A DNA stretch of 64,000 bases, taken from the NCBI GenBank assembly GCA_963854735.1, contig OY978098.1, positions 2,678,001 through 2,742,000 on the forward strand, given 5' to 3'. Every line of letters starts with the position of its first letter. Positions within the stretch are counted from its first letter, which is position 1. Positions 55,242 through 64,000 of this stretch are shown here, in pieces. The stretch is from Marvania coccoides (taxonomy: Eukaryota; Chlorophyta; Trebouxiophyceae; Chlorellales; Chlorellaceae). The notes under the pieces were generated by a model that saw only the letters and a program-made list of their open reading frames with translations, ran no database searches and had not been told where the DNA came from. The position numbers and the translations under genes are program-made.

Positions 55242-58200
55242 ATGGCGCGTGGATCAACCGACGACATGGCCCCCCCAGTCTTGCTGCAGCGCCTGTATGG
55301 CCAGGACCGGGTGGTGCGCCTGCGGGAGCTGCTGCTGGGCCTCGCCGGGCAGGGGTCTACCGGCAATGCTGAGGAGCTGAGCAGGACACTGGAGCAGCGC
55401 TTTGACCACGCCAGCTACACCAAGCTGCTCAGCGACACGTTTTGCGTGGTGAAGAGCGCCTGCCCGCCCCTGGTGGAGGGCTTCACCCTGCGGGCAGTGT
55501 CTAACCAGCTGGAGGTCAGTTCACTTGATTTTTTATTTTTCGTGAGGCAAATGAATTCTTATACCCCCCCCCCCCCCTTCTTATTAATCGTATTACAGCT
55601 GCTGCATCGGGTCATAGAGGCGCTGCTGCAGTCCCCTGCCGGCAAAAACAACGTCCTGTGCTATGGCTATCGAAAAGTACTACTTAGCCTTTAATTGCAT
55701 TGCCAAACAACCAAGAATACTGCCAATTGTTTTATTCACTTATTTCAAATGCCAATTAAATTTCCCCCTCTTCATGTTTTTTTTTCCTCGCACAGAAACG
55801 CCCTTCAAAGGCCAACAGCGGCAGGCAGCTGCAGGGCACCGCCAACACCGAGGCGTTCCACGCCAACTCCGTCGCTGACAGCCTCATCTCGTCCTCCTGG
55901 CAGCTGCTGCTGTCTCGTATAGGCGACACCCTCATGCTGTATCTGCTCTACAACGTCACAATGTTCACTCGGCTAGAAAACGACTGCTGCCTGCAGCTGA
56001 CGGGGCCCTCGATGGTGCAGGTCGCACGGGAGTGGAGGAAGGGCTCCGGGCTGGCCAGCGCCCTGCCGGAAGAACAGCTGCAGCGGAAGCAGCAGCGGCA
56101 GCAGCGGCAGCAGCGGCAAGTGCTCGCTGAAGCAATTTTGCGGCCTCCAGCTCAGGAACCGCCCGTCATTGCCACCCAAGACCCCTTCCCGGACTTGGAA
56201 ATGATGGGGCAGGGGGAGCAGGGGGCAGCGGAGCCAGCGCAGGGCGCAGCGGCAGCGCCAACTGCTGGAAAGAAAGGTCGGCCTTCCAGCTGGCAGCGCC
56301 GCAAAGCTCGCCGCATTCAGGCGCAGGAGGAGATGCAGGCAGATGCTCCCGTCAGTGTGCCATCGACCCAACCTTTGGCAGGCAGCGCTGAGCCTGAGCG
56401 AGAAGCTTCCTTCACGCGGGGCCTCGATGCCGTGGCAATTCACGCCCAGTGGCCCAACTACATGCCGAAAATCGCAGACATGGTGATCAACAGGAACGCG
56501 GTGCTGTATTGCCGCACCTTCCCCCCTCACCCAGGCTTCACAGCCAAGCGTACGTCTAATTTTTTCCATTTCATTTCCTTTTTTTCTTCTTCCCCTCCCA
56601 CTCAAATTCATTTTTTTCCCTTGCAGACATGCTGAACGTGCTGCGGGGCAGAGGCGACGCAGGCAGGTCCCTGTACGCCGCCATTTTCGTCCCTAAATAC
56701 AACCCAGTGGGCAGATCTTCCCGCGCCTTCCCTCCTCAGTTCTCATCGCTGCCGCCGCCGCCCAAACGCATCCCCGCCAACCGCGCCCACGTCGTGGCGC
56801 TGCTACAGAAGCTGGCCAAGCGCGCAGCCAAGTGCCCGTATGGGCTGCTGCTCAACCTCTACTGCCCTCTGCCGCGGCACTTGCGGCGGGGCAGGGGAGA
56901 CGATGCGGCGGCAGTAGCGATGGAGCAGCAGCAGCAGCGTAGCGCAGCAGGAGCAGCGGAAGGGGATGGGGTACAAGCAGATGTTTTGATGCAGGAGTTG
57001 TACGAACTCGAGCAGCAGGCGGCGCAGCATGCCGCTGCGCCCTCCCGATCGCACGAGGGAGGGAAGGCTGCGGCGCAGCCAGCAGCAGCAGGAGCGGCAG
57101 CGGGACCTGGGCGGAGGAGATCGCGAATGACGGGGCTTGGGCAGCTCATCCATGAGGCTGAGAGCCAACTAGAACCAGCGGTGGCGGTGGGAGGCGGCAG
57201 CGGCGGTGGGGGGCTAGCAGAACACTCGGTCGTAGGCTGGCCAAGCCCGCAAATCGCAGCAGTGGCGGCGGCGGTGGCAGCAGCAGAAGAAGAAGAAGAA
57301 GAAGGAGGAGGAGGAGGGCTTTCTGGATCTGGCCCAGCTGGTGCCTTTCCCCCTGCAGCAACGCAGCCGCAGGAGCTGTCAACGGATGGAGGCGGAGCGG
57401 CGGGTGATCCAGCGGCGGGAACTGCAAGAGCGACAGCAGCTGCGCCAATGGAGGTAGATGTTGATGAGGAAAGAGGAGGAGGCAACGGCGGTGGCGCTGC
57501 GCCGCCGGCGCCTTCTCTGGCCACCTGCTTCGTGCCCCACGCGCAAGTGTCTGGCTTCGTTTGGTCGGTGGTGCGCTCCATCGTGCCCACTGCGATGCTG
57601 GGCAGCAAGCGATGCCGCCGCGCACTGCAGCGAGCCATCCGGCGCTTTGTGAGCCTGCGGCGGTACGAGCAGATGTCGGTGCAGCATGTCATGCAGCGCA
57701 TGCCCACTTCAGCGCTGCTGTGGCTGCTCCCGCATGGCCGCCCTTCCACCCACACTCCCCGCAGCCAGGCAGCTTCCCAGCAGCGCACCCTGGCGCTGTG
57801 GCTGGGGTGGCTGTTCTCGGTGGTGGTGGTGCCGCTGCTGCGAGCTCACTTTTACTGCACGGAGAGCGAGGCCTATCGGCTGCAGGTGTTTTATTACCGG
57901 AAGCCGGTGTGGGCAAAGCTGGCGGCAGAGGCGTTGGACGGGCTGCTTGACGGCCAGTTTGAGCCGCTGTCTGACGCCCAGGCGCTGCAGATCCTCAAGG
58001 GGCGCAGGATGGGCGTGGCCAAGCTGCGTCTGCTGCCCAAGCGGAAAGGTACGAGAGAAGAGATATGATTAGTTTTGTTCCTTCTCAATGCTGTTTATTT
58101 CGTATGCTACTACTGCATGTTTCCATTCTGCTCTCGTCAGCATTCAAATTATATAAAACGTACGCGACTTACGCGCCATATATAATATAAAAAAATCTGC

Positions 58201-59998
58201 AGGCATGCGCTTCATCATCAACATGGGCCGCCCCTCCCAGGTCATATTCCCATGCAAACGCACCAGCGCAGGCCGCCGCGCCCCGCCCATCACCCTCAAG
58301 TTCCCCTCCGTCAATTTAACCCTGCAGGCGGTGCACCAGGTCCTCAAACTGGAGGTTTCCCGTCAACCGGAGGCTCTGGGAGCCTCCGCCCTGGGCTACA
58401 ACGACTCCTTCACCAAGCTGCAGCCGTGGATTCGTAAGTGGCGCGCCTTTTCCAAGATCACCCCCGACCCAGAGCCCCCGTACGTGGTCAGCGTGGACGT
58501 CAGTCGAGCTTTTGATAATGTCAAGGTGTCCACCCTTTTGACCCTGGTCAACGACCTCCTCCAGTCCGAAGAGTACCTTGTTCTCAACTACTCGGAGGTG
58601 GTGCCGGCCATGGGCGACGTGAAGGTCGTTCCCAGGCGGTTGGCGGTGCCGGCGAGCGGCGCTGGCTGCGACGTGCACTCCGGCTTCCCCATGCGCGCGG
58701 CGCAGTGGGCGGCCACTCGCAAGGGCAAGGCGTTTGTGGATGGAGTTGTGTACGAGCGGCTGACACGCGAAAACGCGCTGAAAACGCTGCGTCATCACTT
58801 GAATGCGAATTTGGTGCGGCTGCGGGGTGTGTGGCACTACCAGAGCCGGGGAATCGCGCAAGGCAGCACGCTGGGGTCGCTGCTGTGCTGCTTGTACCTG
58901 GCGCACGTCGAGAAAACCTGCCTGGAGCCCATCATCGCTGCGGTACCTTCCCTTCCGGCCGTGTATTTGCCGCCGCCGCCTGGCGCTGGCGCTGCCACGT
59001 CCTCCAGAGGTGGGCTCACGGCGCTGGGGCATGCAGCGGTGGTGGAAGGCAGCGTGGTGACTAGCGCTGCTGGAGCTGGCCCCTCTTCTTCTGTCCACCA
59101 CCACCGCCACCACCACCACCAGCAGGGTGTTCACCACCGCAGCCATCCCTCCGCCAAGCTGCCCTCCCACTCGCTGTTGGTGCGCCATGTGGACGACTGG
59201 CTGCTGGTGACCTACCGCAGGGAGGTGGCCGAAGCTGTGGCGCGGCGGCTGCTGGCAGACATCCCTGAGCACAACATTAAAGTCAACCCCGACAAAACAA
59301 AACTCAGTTTCGCGCTGCCGGGGGCGCCCGGCTCCCCCGGCGTGCAGCCCACGCTGTTTGAGACCGGGGAAGGCAGCAAGTTCATCCAGTGGTGTGGGCT
59401 GCTGCTGAACGCGGCTACTCTGGAGATTCAGGGCGACTACACTCGGTATGCCGGGGAGCACATCGCCACCAGTTTAACGCTGCCCATGCGGCAAGGCCCC
59501 GGCGCCTCGCTGGACGCCAAGCTGTGCATGTACCTGCGCCCCAAGGTGCACCCTCTGCTGCTGGACCCCGCGATCAACTCAGCCACCACCATCAGAGTGA
59601 ACATCTACCAGGCGTTTGCCATCGGGGCGATGAAGTTTCACTGCTTCGTGCGCGCGCTGCCTGCGGCGCCGGCTCCCGACAGCGGCATGCTTATGCGCGC
59701 TCTGGAAACGGGCATTGGGTTCATGTGCAAGCTCACGCGGCCGCGGCAGGTAGCACCGTCGCTCCGCCCTGGGGCAGCCTTGGTTTCATGTGATCCCGGG
59801 GTCTCTACTGCACACGTGCGGTACCTGGGGTTGCACGCGTTCCGCCGCGTGCTGTGCCGCAAACAGCACGCGTACGCGCGGTTTATTGTGGAGCTGGGTG
59901 AGGCGCTGGAAGCGCCGGCGTGCAAGCGGTGTGCCACGGACCTGGCTGCTGCAGTAGACCCCGGGCGATCCACCATTCTGGACGCCATCTTGTATTGA
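55242..59998 (+). CDS. TERT: Telomerase reverse transcriptase
   Basis: Catalytic protein of telomerase. Five exons: 55242-55514, 55599-55676, 55796-56549, 56627-58048, 58203-59998; 1440 residues, all junctions in frame. RNA-binding part: PHAQVSGFVWSVVRSIVP, then the T motif FYCTESEAYRLQVFYYRKPVW. RT part: motif 1/2 LRLLPKRK|GMRFIINMGRPS; motif A VVSVDVSRAFDNV; motif B' GIAQGSTLGSLLCCLYLAHVE; motif C LLVRHVDDWLLVTY; D NPDKTKLSF; E IQWCGLLLN. All three catalytic Asp (A and C) are present. Two insertions stand out: an Ala/Gln/Glu/Gly-rich stretch of about 200 residues (nt 56890-57510) and a Ser/His-rich segment between B' and C (nt 59080-59150, VHHHRHHHHQQ). No endonuclease or other retroelement domain occurs, so this is not a retrotransposon. 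Confidence 0.97.
55564..55577. repeat. 14-base poly-C run
   Basis: In TERT intron 1, 21 bases before the acceptor; it sits where the polypyrimidine tract is expected. Confidence 0.9.
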
Positions 59999-60255
59999 AC
60001 TGTTATTAATGTAGAGTTAGGAATGACGATGTATTTTTTAGCTGTATTACTTTGTTGAATACGATTAGTAATAATAATTATTGTTTAACTCCGTTTGCAA
60101 AGCATGAATGAAAGTGGAAGCCAAGAATGCTGTTTTCAATATATGGTGAACGGGTTCACCACCCCATGCTAAACTCATTTTTCTTACATATATCCCCCCC
60201 ATATATTTATTAAGTGACACAATAAGTTCTTCTCGGCACATATATTTTCTGCCTG
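59999..60255. other. Convergent spacer (TERT / APC10)
   Basis: A 257-bp AT-rich gap; both 3' untranslated regions; no gene seen. Confidence 0.5.
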
Positions 60256-61061
60256 TCATCTCACGTTTGCAAAAATGTTGAATTCCGGCGACGTGAACTC
60301 AACGTCGTGGCCCAGCGCCTTTATTGGATCTGTCCTGGGCCCAAACACGCGCAGCTCCCGAATGTGGGTGTCCCGCCCGTTCTGGTGGTTGGAAATCACC
60401 GCCACCTCCAGAATGAACGCCTTCAAGGAGGGTCTAAAAAAGGAAGAAGAAAGTAAAAAGTAATAAGGCAGGGGGGCGAAATTACGTATACGTCTATACT
60501 GTTGAAAATAGTATGCAGTTTCAGCGGTTACTACTCACAGTCCAGTGAGTTGGTGGATGAGGGGGATGAGGACCCACCCCTGCGGCTCGTGCAAATTTGC
60601 CACCTTGACCTCCTTCATGTCGCTCCACCGCGTGCCTGCGCGCACCGACACGTGCTGCGGGGTGTAAGACTCGTCCAGCTTATAGTCCATGTACAGCGCC
60701 AGCCCAGACAGCAGCGCCAGGCGCTGAAATTCCAGAGTCACGACATGAGGCTGTGTGCCGTCTGACTGCCAGTAGGTATCGTCCCGGCCGTCCCGCAGCT
60801 TATCGACGCCTGGAGAAGCGTCGAATGAAGGAGGTGAGAGGGCGTAATAGGCTGTATGCGAAAAAGAGGGGGGTGAACACTGAGTAGCTCACCGTTGCCT
60901 GCTTTCGCGGTGGAGACGCGCCACACAGCGAGGTGGCCGATCTCCCGGGTGGACTTGTCTGGTAACAAGGTGGGTGAGACTGCTCAAGTTGAAGAGGATT
61001 GTGATTGAGAACGAAATGGTGTTGGCTGTTGTGAGAAATGAAAAATGAACTCACCTCGCAT
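60256..61061 (-). CDS. APC10: APC10 / DOC1, anaphase-promoting complex subunit
   Basis: Processivity and degron-binding subunit of the APC/C ubiquitin ligase. Exons: 61055-61061 (7 bases, ATGCGAG), 60893-60958, 60539-60809, 60256-60433; 173 residues. DOC (jelly-roll) domain: STREIGHLAVWRVSTAKAGNG|VDKLRDGRDDTYWQSDGTQPHVVTLEF, LALYMDYKLDESYTPQHVSVRAG, GWVLIPL, SLKAFILEVAVISNHQNGRDTHIREL and RVFGP. Ends EFNIFANVR; the last two residues are not the IR tail that docks CDC27 in animals and yeast, although Arg is last. The 7-base first coding exon is inferred from phase and the GT donor (GAG|GTGAGT). Confidence 0.94.
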
Positions 61062-61409
61062 GATCTGATGCCCCGGTTTAAATCATGCTGGTGAGCATTT
61101 GATGCATTTATCGTTTCGTATGTGTGTTGAAATAGCGTATGCCTTTGTATGCCAAATCAAGCTTCAAAAATAAAAATGATCTTTGAACAACCAAAAAAAA
61201 AAAAAACAGAGTTTTCGATGCGCCCTTTATCAAATAAAATGCCCGGATAAATGCAATTTAAAATAATCAACGTATCGAAACATGAAGAGCTATTTTTGCA
61301 CGCACCTGGTGGATTGACGGCAAAAGTGCTTGCAACAACGCCACGAAAAACAATTTGCTGCATTTGCAATTCAACTACATTTAAAAGCCATCAAGGCCAT
61401 TCCGACGCC
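61062..61409. promoter_or_regulatory. Divergent promoter (APC10 / carbonic anhydrase)
   Basis: A 348-bp spacer between start codons with a 13-A run near 61192-61205. An in-frame ATG at 61251 could extend the carbonic anhydrase. No element named. Confidence 0.45.
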
Positions 61410-62153
61410 ATGCCGGCCGCACATCTCGACAATTTCCTAGCAAACAATGAGCGTTTCGTAGCGGCCTTCACAGCCGGTGGAGCACCTCTGCCACCCGCAA
61501 GGAAGTGAGTTGGTCTCACAGCAATGCAAAACCCGCCTCAGGATATAAGGCATACACCCATCGCGCCAATCAATCTCCGCTCTCCCGCCGCCTTCTTCCC
61601 TCTCATTCCCTGTCTTTCCGCCTTCACCCCCTCGCAGGACTGCCATCGTGGCCTGCATGGACGCCCGCCTGCACCCCGAGGCAGCTCTGGGTCTGAGCAT
61701 CGGTGACAGTCATGTGATTAGAAACGCGGGGGGACGTGTGTCTGGTGATGCCCTGCGCTCCCTGTCCATCTCCCAGCAGCTGCTCGGCACCAACGAGATT
61801 TACATCATCCACCACACCGACTGCGGTGAGTCCTAGTGGTCTTCTTCATGGAGACACTCACAGAATATTTACGCTGAATATAACTTAAATGATCTCTTCC
61901 CAATCTTGTCGCAGGCATGCTCACCTTCTCCAACGACGACATCCGCGGCATTCTGAAGGAGCGGCTGGGTGCGGACGCCTCTGACATCGACTTCCTTCCC
62001 TTTTCTAACCTGGAGAAGAGCGTGCTGGAGGACATCGACATCGTCAAAAGTTCGAGCCTCATCAACCCCGGCACCCCCATCACTGGGATGATCTACGACG
62101 TCAAAACTGGCAAGCTGTCGGTGGTGGGTACTGCCGAGACCCCCACTAAGTGA
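61410..62153 (+). CDS. Beta-carbonic anhydrase, small bacterial-like type
   Basis: Interconverts CO2 and bicarbonate. Exons 61410-61504, 61638-61825 and 61915-62153; 173 residues from the ATG at 61410 (226 from 61251). Zinc-site motifs: [14 protein letters not shown] (Cys, and the Asp-Arg dyad) and [14 protein letters not shown] (His and Cys). Also [31 protein letters not shown] and [18 protein letters not shown]. Short length and motif set match the small mycobacterial Rv1284-like (clade D) beta-CAs rather than the larger plastid or Chlamydomonas mitochondrial enzymes. The shorter start gives no clear targeting peptide, suggesting a cytosolic enzyme; the longer start would add a possible leader. 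Confidence 0.93.
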
Positions 62154-62777
62154 TGGAGTTCGAGTTAGAGAAGAGCGTAGCATGCTCATTCATACTAAAA
62201 TATTGAAATTTTTGTTTCTCAGCCATTCCTTCTGCCATTAAGGATTTAGATTTTTGTCCTATTGTCCATGAAATTTTTTACCCAACCGCGCCTATGATGT
62301 ACAACTGCACCTATGATGTACGACAACAAGGTGTTTGTTGTTGTTTTTTAACTACAAGATATTTATATCTTGTATAAAGCTGTCGATTGACAGTTAGTTA
62401 GTAAATGGAATAAATCGTATTGATTGCGATCAGATCCCTCTCCCGCCATGGGCAATATTTCCATCATGCAGGCAAAAAAATAATTATCCTCGGTGCATAT
62501 TGAGCATATGAATGCAGGCAAACAAAAAAAAAGAGAAAACCGTTGGGTGGATTTATAATTATTGGATGGGAAAAAGAAATAATATAATAATATACAGTGA
62601 GGCAGTAGCTCTGCCTTACTGTGGCGGGGTTTGTGGCACGTCGGCTTGCGGATCTCTATAGGGGCACAACCACGGTAGTGGACGTTAAACCACATGTTAA
62701 ACCTTGAAACCTTGAAACCAGTAGGTGAAACCTACTGGTTTCAAGGTTAAAATTATGAACATAAAAACTGCGATTAC
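62154..62777. other. Convergent spacer with a strong hairpin
   Basis: 624 bp of 3' untranslated sequence. A near 12-bp direct repeat (CCTATGATGTAC at 62291-62302, recurring at about 62310-62321) and the 18-bp hairpin at 62708-62748 lie here. No gene seen. Confidence 0.5.
62708..62748. repeat. Perfect 18-bp inverted repeat with 5-base loop
   Basis: The left arm AACCTTGAAACCAGTAGG (62708-62725) is the exact reverse complement of 62731-62748, with loop TGAAA. A partial extra copy of the arm (ACCTTGAAAC) sits at 62701-62710. It lies 30-70 bases past the stop of the minus-strand gene, within its likely 3' untranslated region. Confidence 0.9.
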
Positions 62778-64000
62778 TCAGGAAACACAGCATCCGGCCG
62801 GACGCCGTGCTACTTGGTACAAGTAAATATTAGCTGGCTCAGGAGTCGCGTCGACGTCAATGTGGTGGTCGAGACAGCGATACCCCTGAAAATTGCCCAC
62901 GTAAGCAGCCTTCCAGGAAGCATAACTGCACGGCCCTTGTAGGTTTGTCGTATTGTCAATAGTGATAGGCCTTCCGTTTGCCTTGCGGATGTTCCAGAAA
63001 GTGGCGAATGCGCCGTGCGGGAACCCATTGTTGTAGCTGCCGCTCCCGTCTTTGAAAATGGCCTTGCCCAACCCGACATCGATGTCTGAGTAGAGAGTGC
63101 CGAAGGGAGCGGATCTGCATTTAAATTTCGAAGTAAGAAGGAGACGAGTTTGAAAACATAAACACTTCCGGAGAAAAATAAGAAAATGTATATCCCCAAG
63201 CTTGAACTAACCTGTGAGATTCTAAAGAAAAGTCGCTGCCTCGGCCATGTTCCCAAACAGAGAGCATCGTGTTGCGAACGGAGCCACAGTGTTGAGCGGT
63301 GGCCTTGACATCAAAATCTGTAACTCTAACGTCGGCGGAGTTGTGCACGCCAATGCCGACGTGGCTGAACTCAAAGAATGTCTTTGTTAAAATACAAGCG
63401 CAAATATAAAATGCCAACAATTGTGGGACGTTTCACTCACGCTTGGAATTTTTGAGCGGGAGACGATCGATCGGCAGTTGTTGCAGTTTCTACGCCCAAA
63501 AGTGTGACAAAGTGGCTCTGCCATACGAAGAATCCCATGTCTGCGTTTAAGACAGCCACATTGCGCACCCATGCATTAAACGCATTCTTGACGAGCAGTG
63601 CGTTCCTACCCTTTTCAAGGTGATGCGGCTCTGCTTTTGCATACTCAAATTCTATCGACAGGTCTTCTACGCCGCAGCCTTGGGGCACGGTGGTCTCTGG
63701 GAAGACGTGCAGCTCAGCATTCCACTCGGGCCTCACCGCCAGAGGAATTCTGCGTTCCAAAGTAATGACGTTGCCCTTTTTAGCCTTCACTCGGGAAGCC
63801 CAGCGAAAGATGTCCTGCAAAAACACACGGAAAAACAATTGAGTGCAAAATTAAAACATGCTGTATTTATAGAAAAATATATGCATTTTTTCATACTTTT
63901 CGTCCGAAGAGTCCCTTGAAATTTTCAATGCCGCAGACCGACGGGGGCAGGACGCCACCGTAGAGAGCCGTCACCAAACTTCCAGTGAGACTTCCCGCAG
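62778..64000 (-). CDS. Beta-helix-like (DUF4955-like) protein, 3' part
   Basis: Runs off the right edge. Exons visible: 63897-64000, 63441-63814, 63212-63364, 62778-63114; 322 codons. Seen: LTGSLVTALYGGVLPPSVCGIENFKGLFG; RVKAKKGNVITLERRIPLAVRPEWNAELHVF; GCGVEDLSIEFEY; NALLVKNAFNAWVRNVAVLNADMGFFV; VGIGVHNSADVRVTDFDV; FGTLYSDIDVGLGKAIF. The repeated short hydrophobic strands with Asn and Asp turns are those of a right-handed beta-helix, and the whole resembles bacterial pectate-lyase-superfamily/DUF4955 proteins. Catalytic residues cannot be named. The second junction (FQA|HVGIG) uses a weak acceptor TTCAG but is the only one in frame. Carbohydrate binding or cleavage is an inference. Confidence 0.7.

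Noticed and set aside
55242..59998. Reverse transcriptase as a retrotransposon
   Set aside because: T motif, QFP-type region and motif layout are those of telomerase, and no endonuclease, RNase H or integrase domain accompanies it.
18..63900. tRNA, rRNA, CRISPR arrays and transposons
   Set aside because: I looked for tRNA-like cloverleaf ends, regularly spaced repeats, terminal inverted repeats and transposase motifs and found none I could support. A tRNAscan or RepeatMasker run would be decisive.

Overview
This window is nuclear DNA of a eukaryote, most likely a unicellular alga of the plant lineage (Archaeplastida, probably green). About 26 genes on both strands are split by some 70 short introns (mostly 60-250 bases). 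Coding parts are GC-rich, while introns and spacers are AT-rich and full of homopolymer runs. Plant-lineage or plastid hints are a transit-peptide-bearing polynucleotide phosphorylase, a cyanobacterial-type chorismate lyase, an atypical DP/E2F-like repressor with two DNA-binding domains, a BACK/discoidin protein of the Arabidopsis At2g30600 type, and a bacterial-type beta-carbonic anhydrase. The species cannot be named from the sequence alone.

Layout. 1-1424: 3' end of an Ala/Cys-repeat, Pro-rich protein (+). 1864-5536: PNPase (-). 6773-7930: membrane-anchored coiled-coil protein (-), divergent from a MADS-box gene (8293-9289 +). 9728-11841: three-domain FKBP with TPR (-), divergent from a QueC-like gene (12215-13000 +). 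13386-14427: chorismate lyase (+). 15678-17362: U2AF65-like protein (+). 18311-24267: large USP-fold protein (-). 25106-27009: BACK/discoidin protein (-), divergent from HslV (27219-28308 +). 28493-31247: VAC14 (-). 31892-32376: 78-residue membrane protein (-), divergent from USP7 (32572-36607 +). 37002-38501: WD40 protein (-), divergent from CCDC12 (38795-39303 +). 39669-43719: RNA polymerase III RPC2 (-), divergent from beta-tubulin (45106-47227 +). 47772-49781: DEL-type E2F (-). 50598-52361: DRG1 (-), divergent from SF3A2 (52723-53639 +). 53934-54802: CCDC25 (-), divergent from telomerase reverse transcriptase (55242-59998 +). 60256-61061: APC10 (-), divergent from beta-carbonic anhydrase (61410-62153 +). 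62778-64000: beta-helix-like protein (-), running off the window.

The genes are mostly housekeeping: splicing (U2AF65-like, SF3A2, CCDC12), ubiquitin and the cell cycle (USP7, USP-like, APC10, DEL/E2F), transcription (RPC2, MADS), telomeres (TERT), cytoskeleton (beta-tubulin) and organelle functions (PNPase, HslV, chorismate lyase). They do not form one pathway and there are no operons, but nine divergent pairs share short promoters.

Most worth a second look: an unusually high share of GC-AG introns (5 of about 70), a QueC homologue in a eukaryotic nuclear genome next to a plastid-type chorismate lyase, an apparently complete TERT with long low-complexity insertions, a U2AF65-like protein lacking the usual U2AF35- and SF1-binding parts, a beta-tubulin with a 10-residue acidic tail ending in tyrosine, and several microexons (7, 14, 15 and 18 bases). 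I saw no transposon, rRNA, tRNA or CRISPR array.
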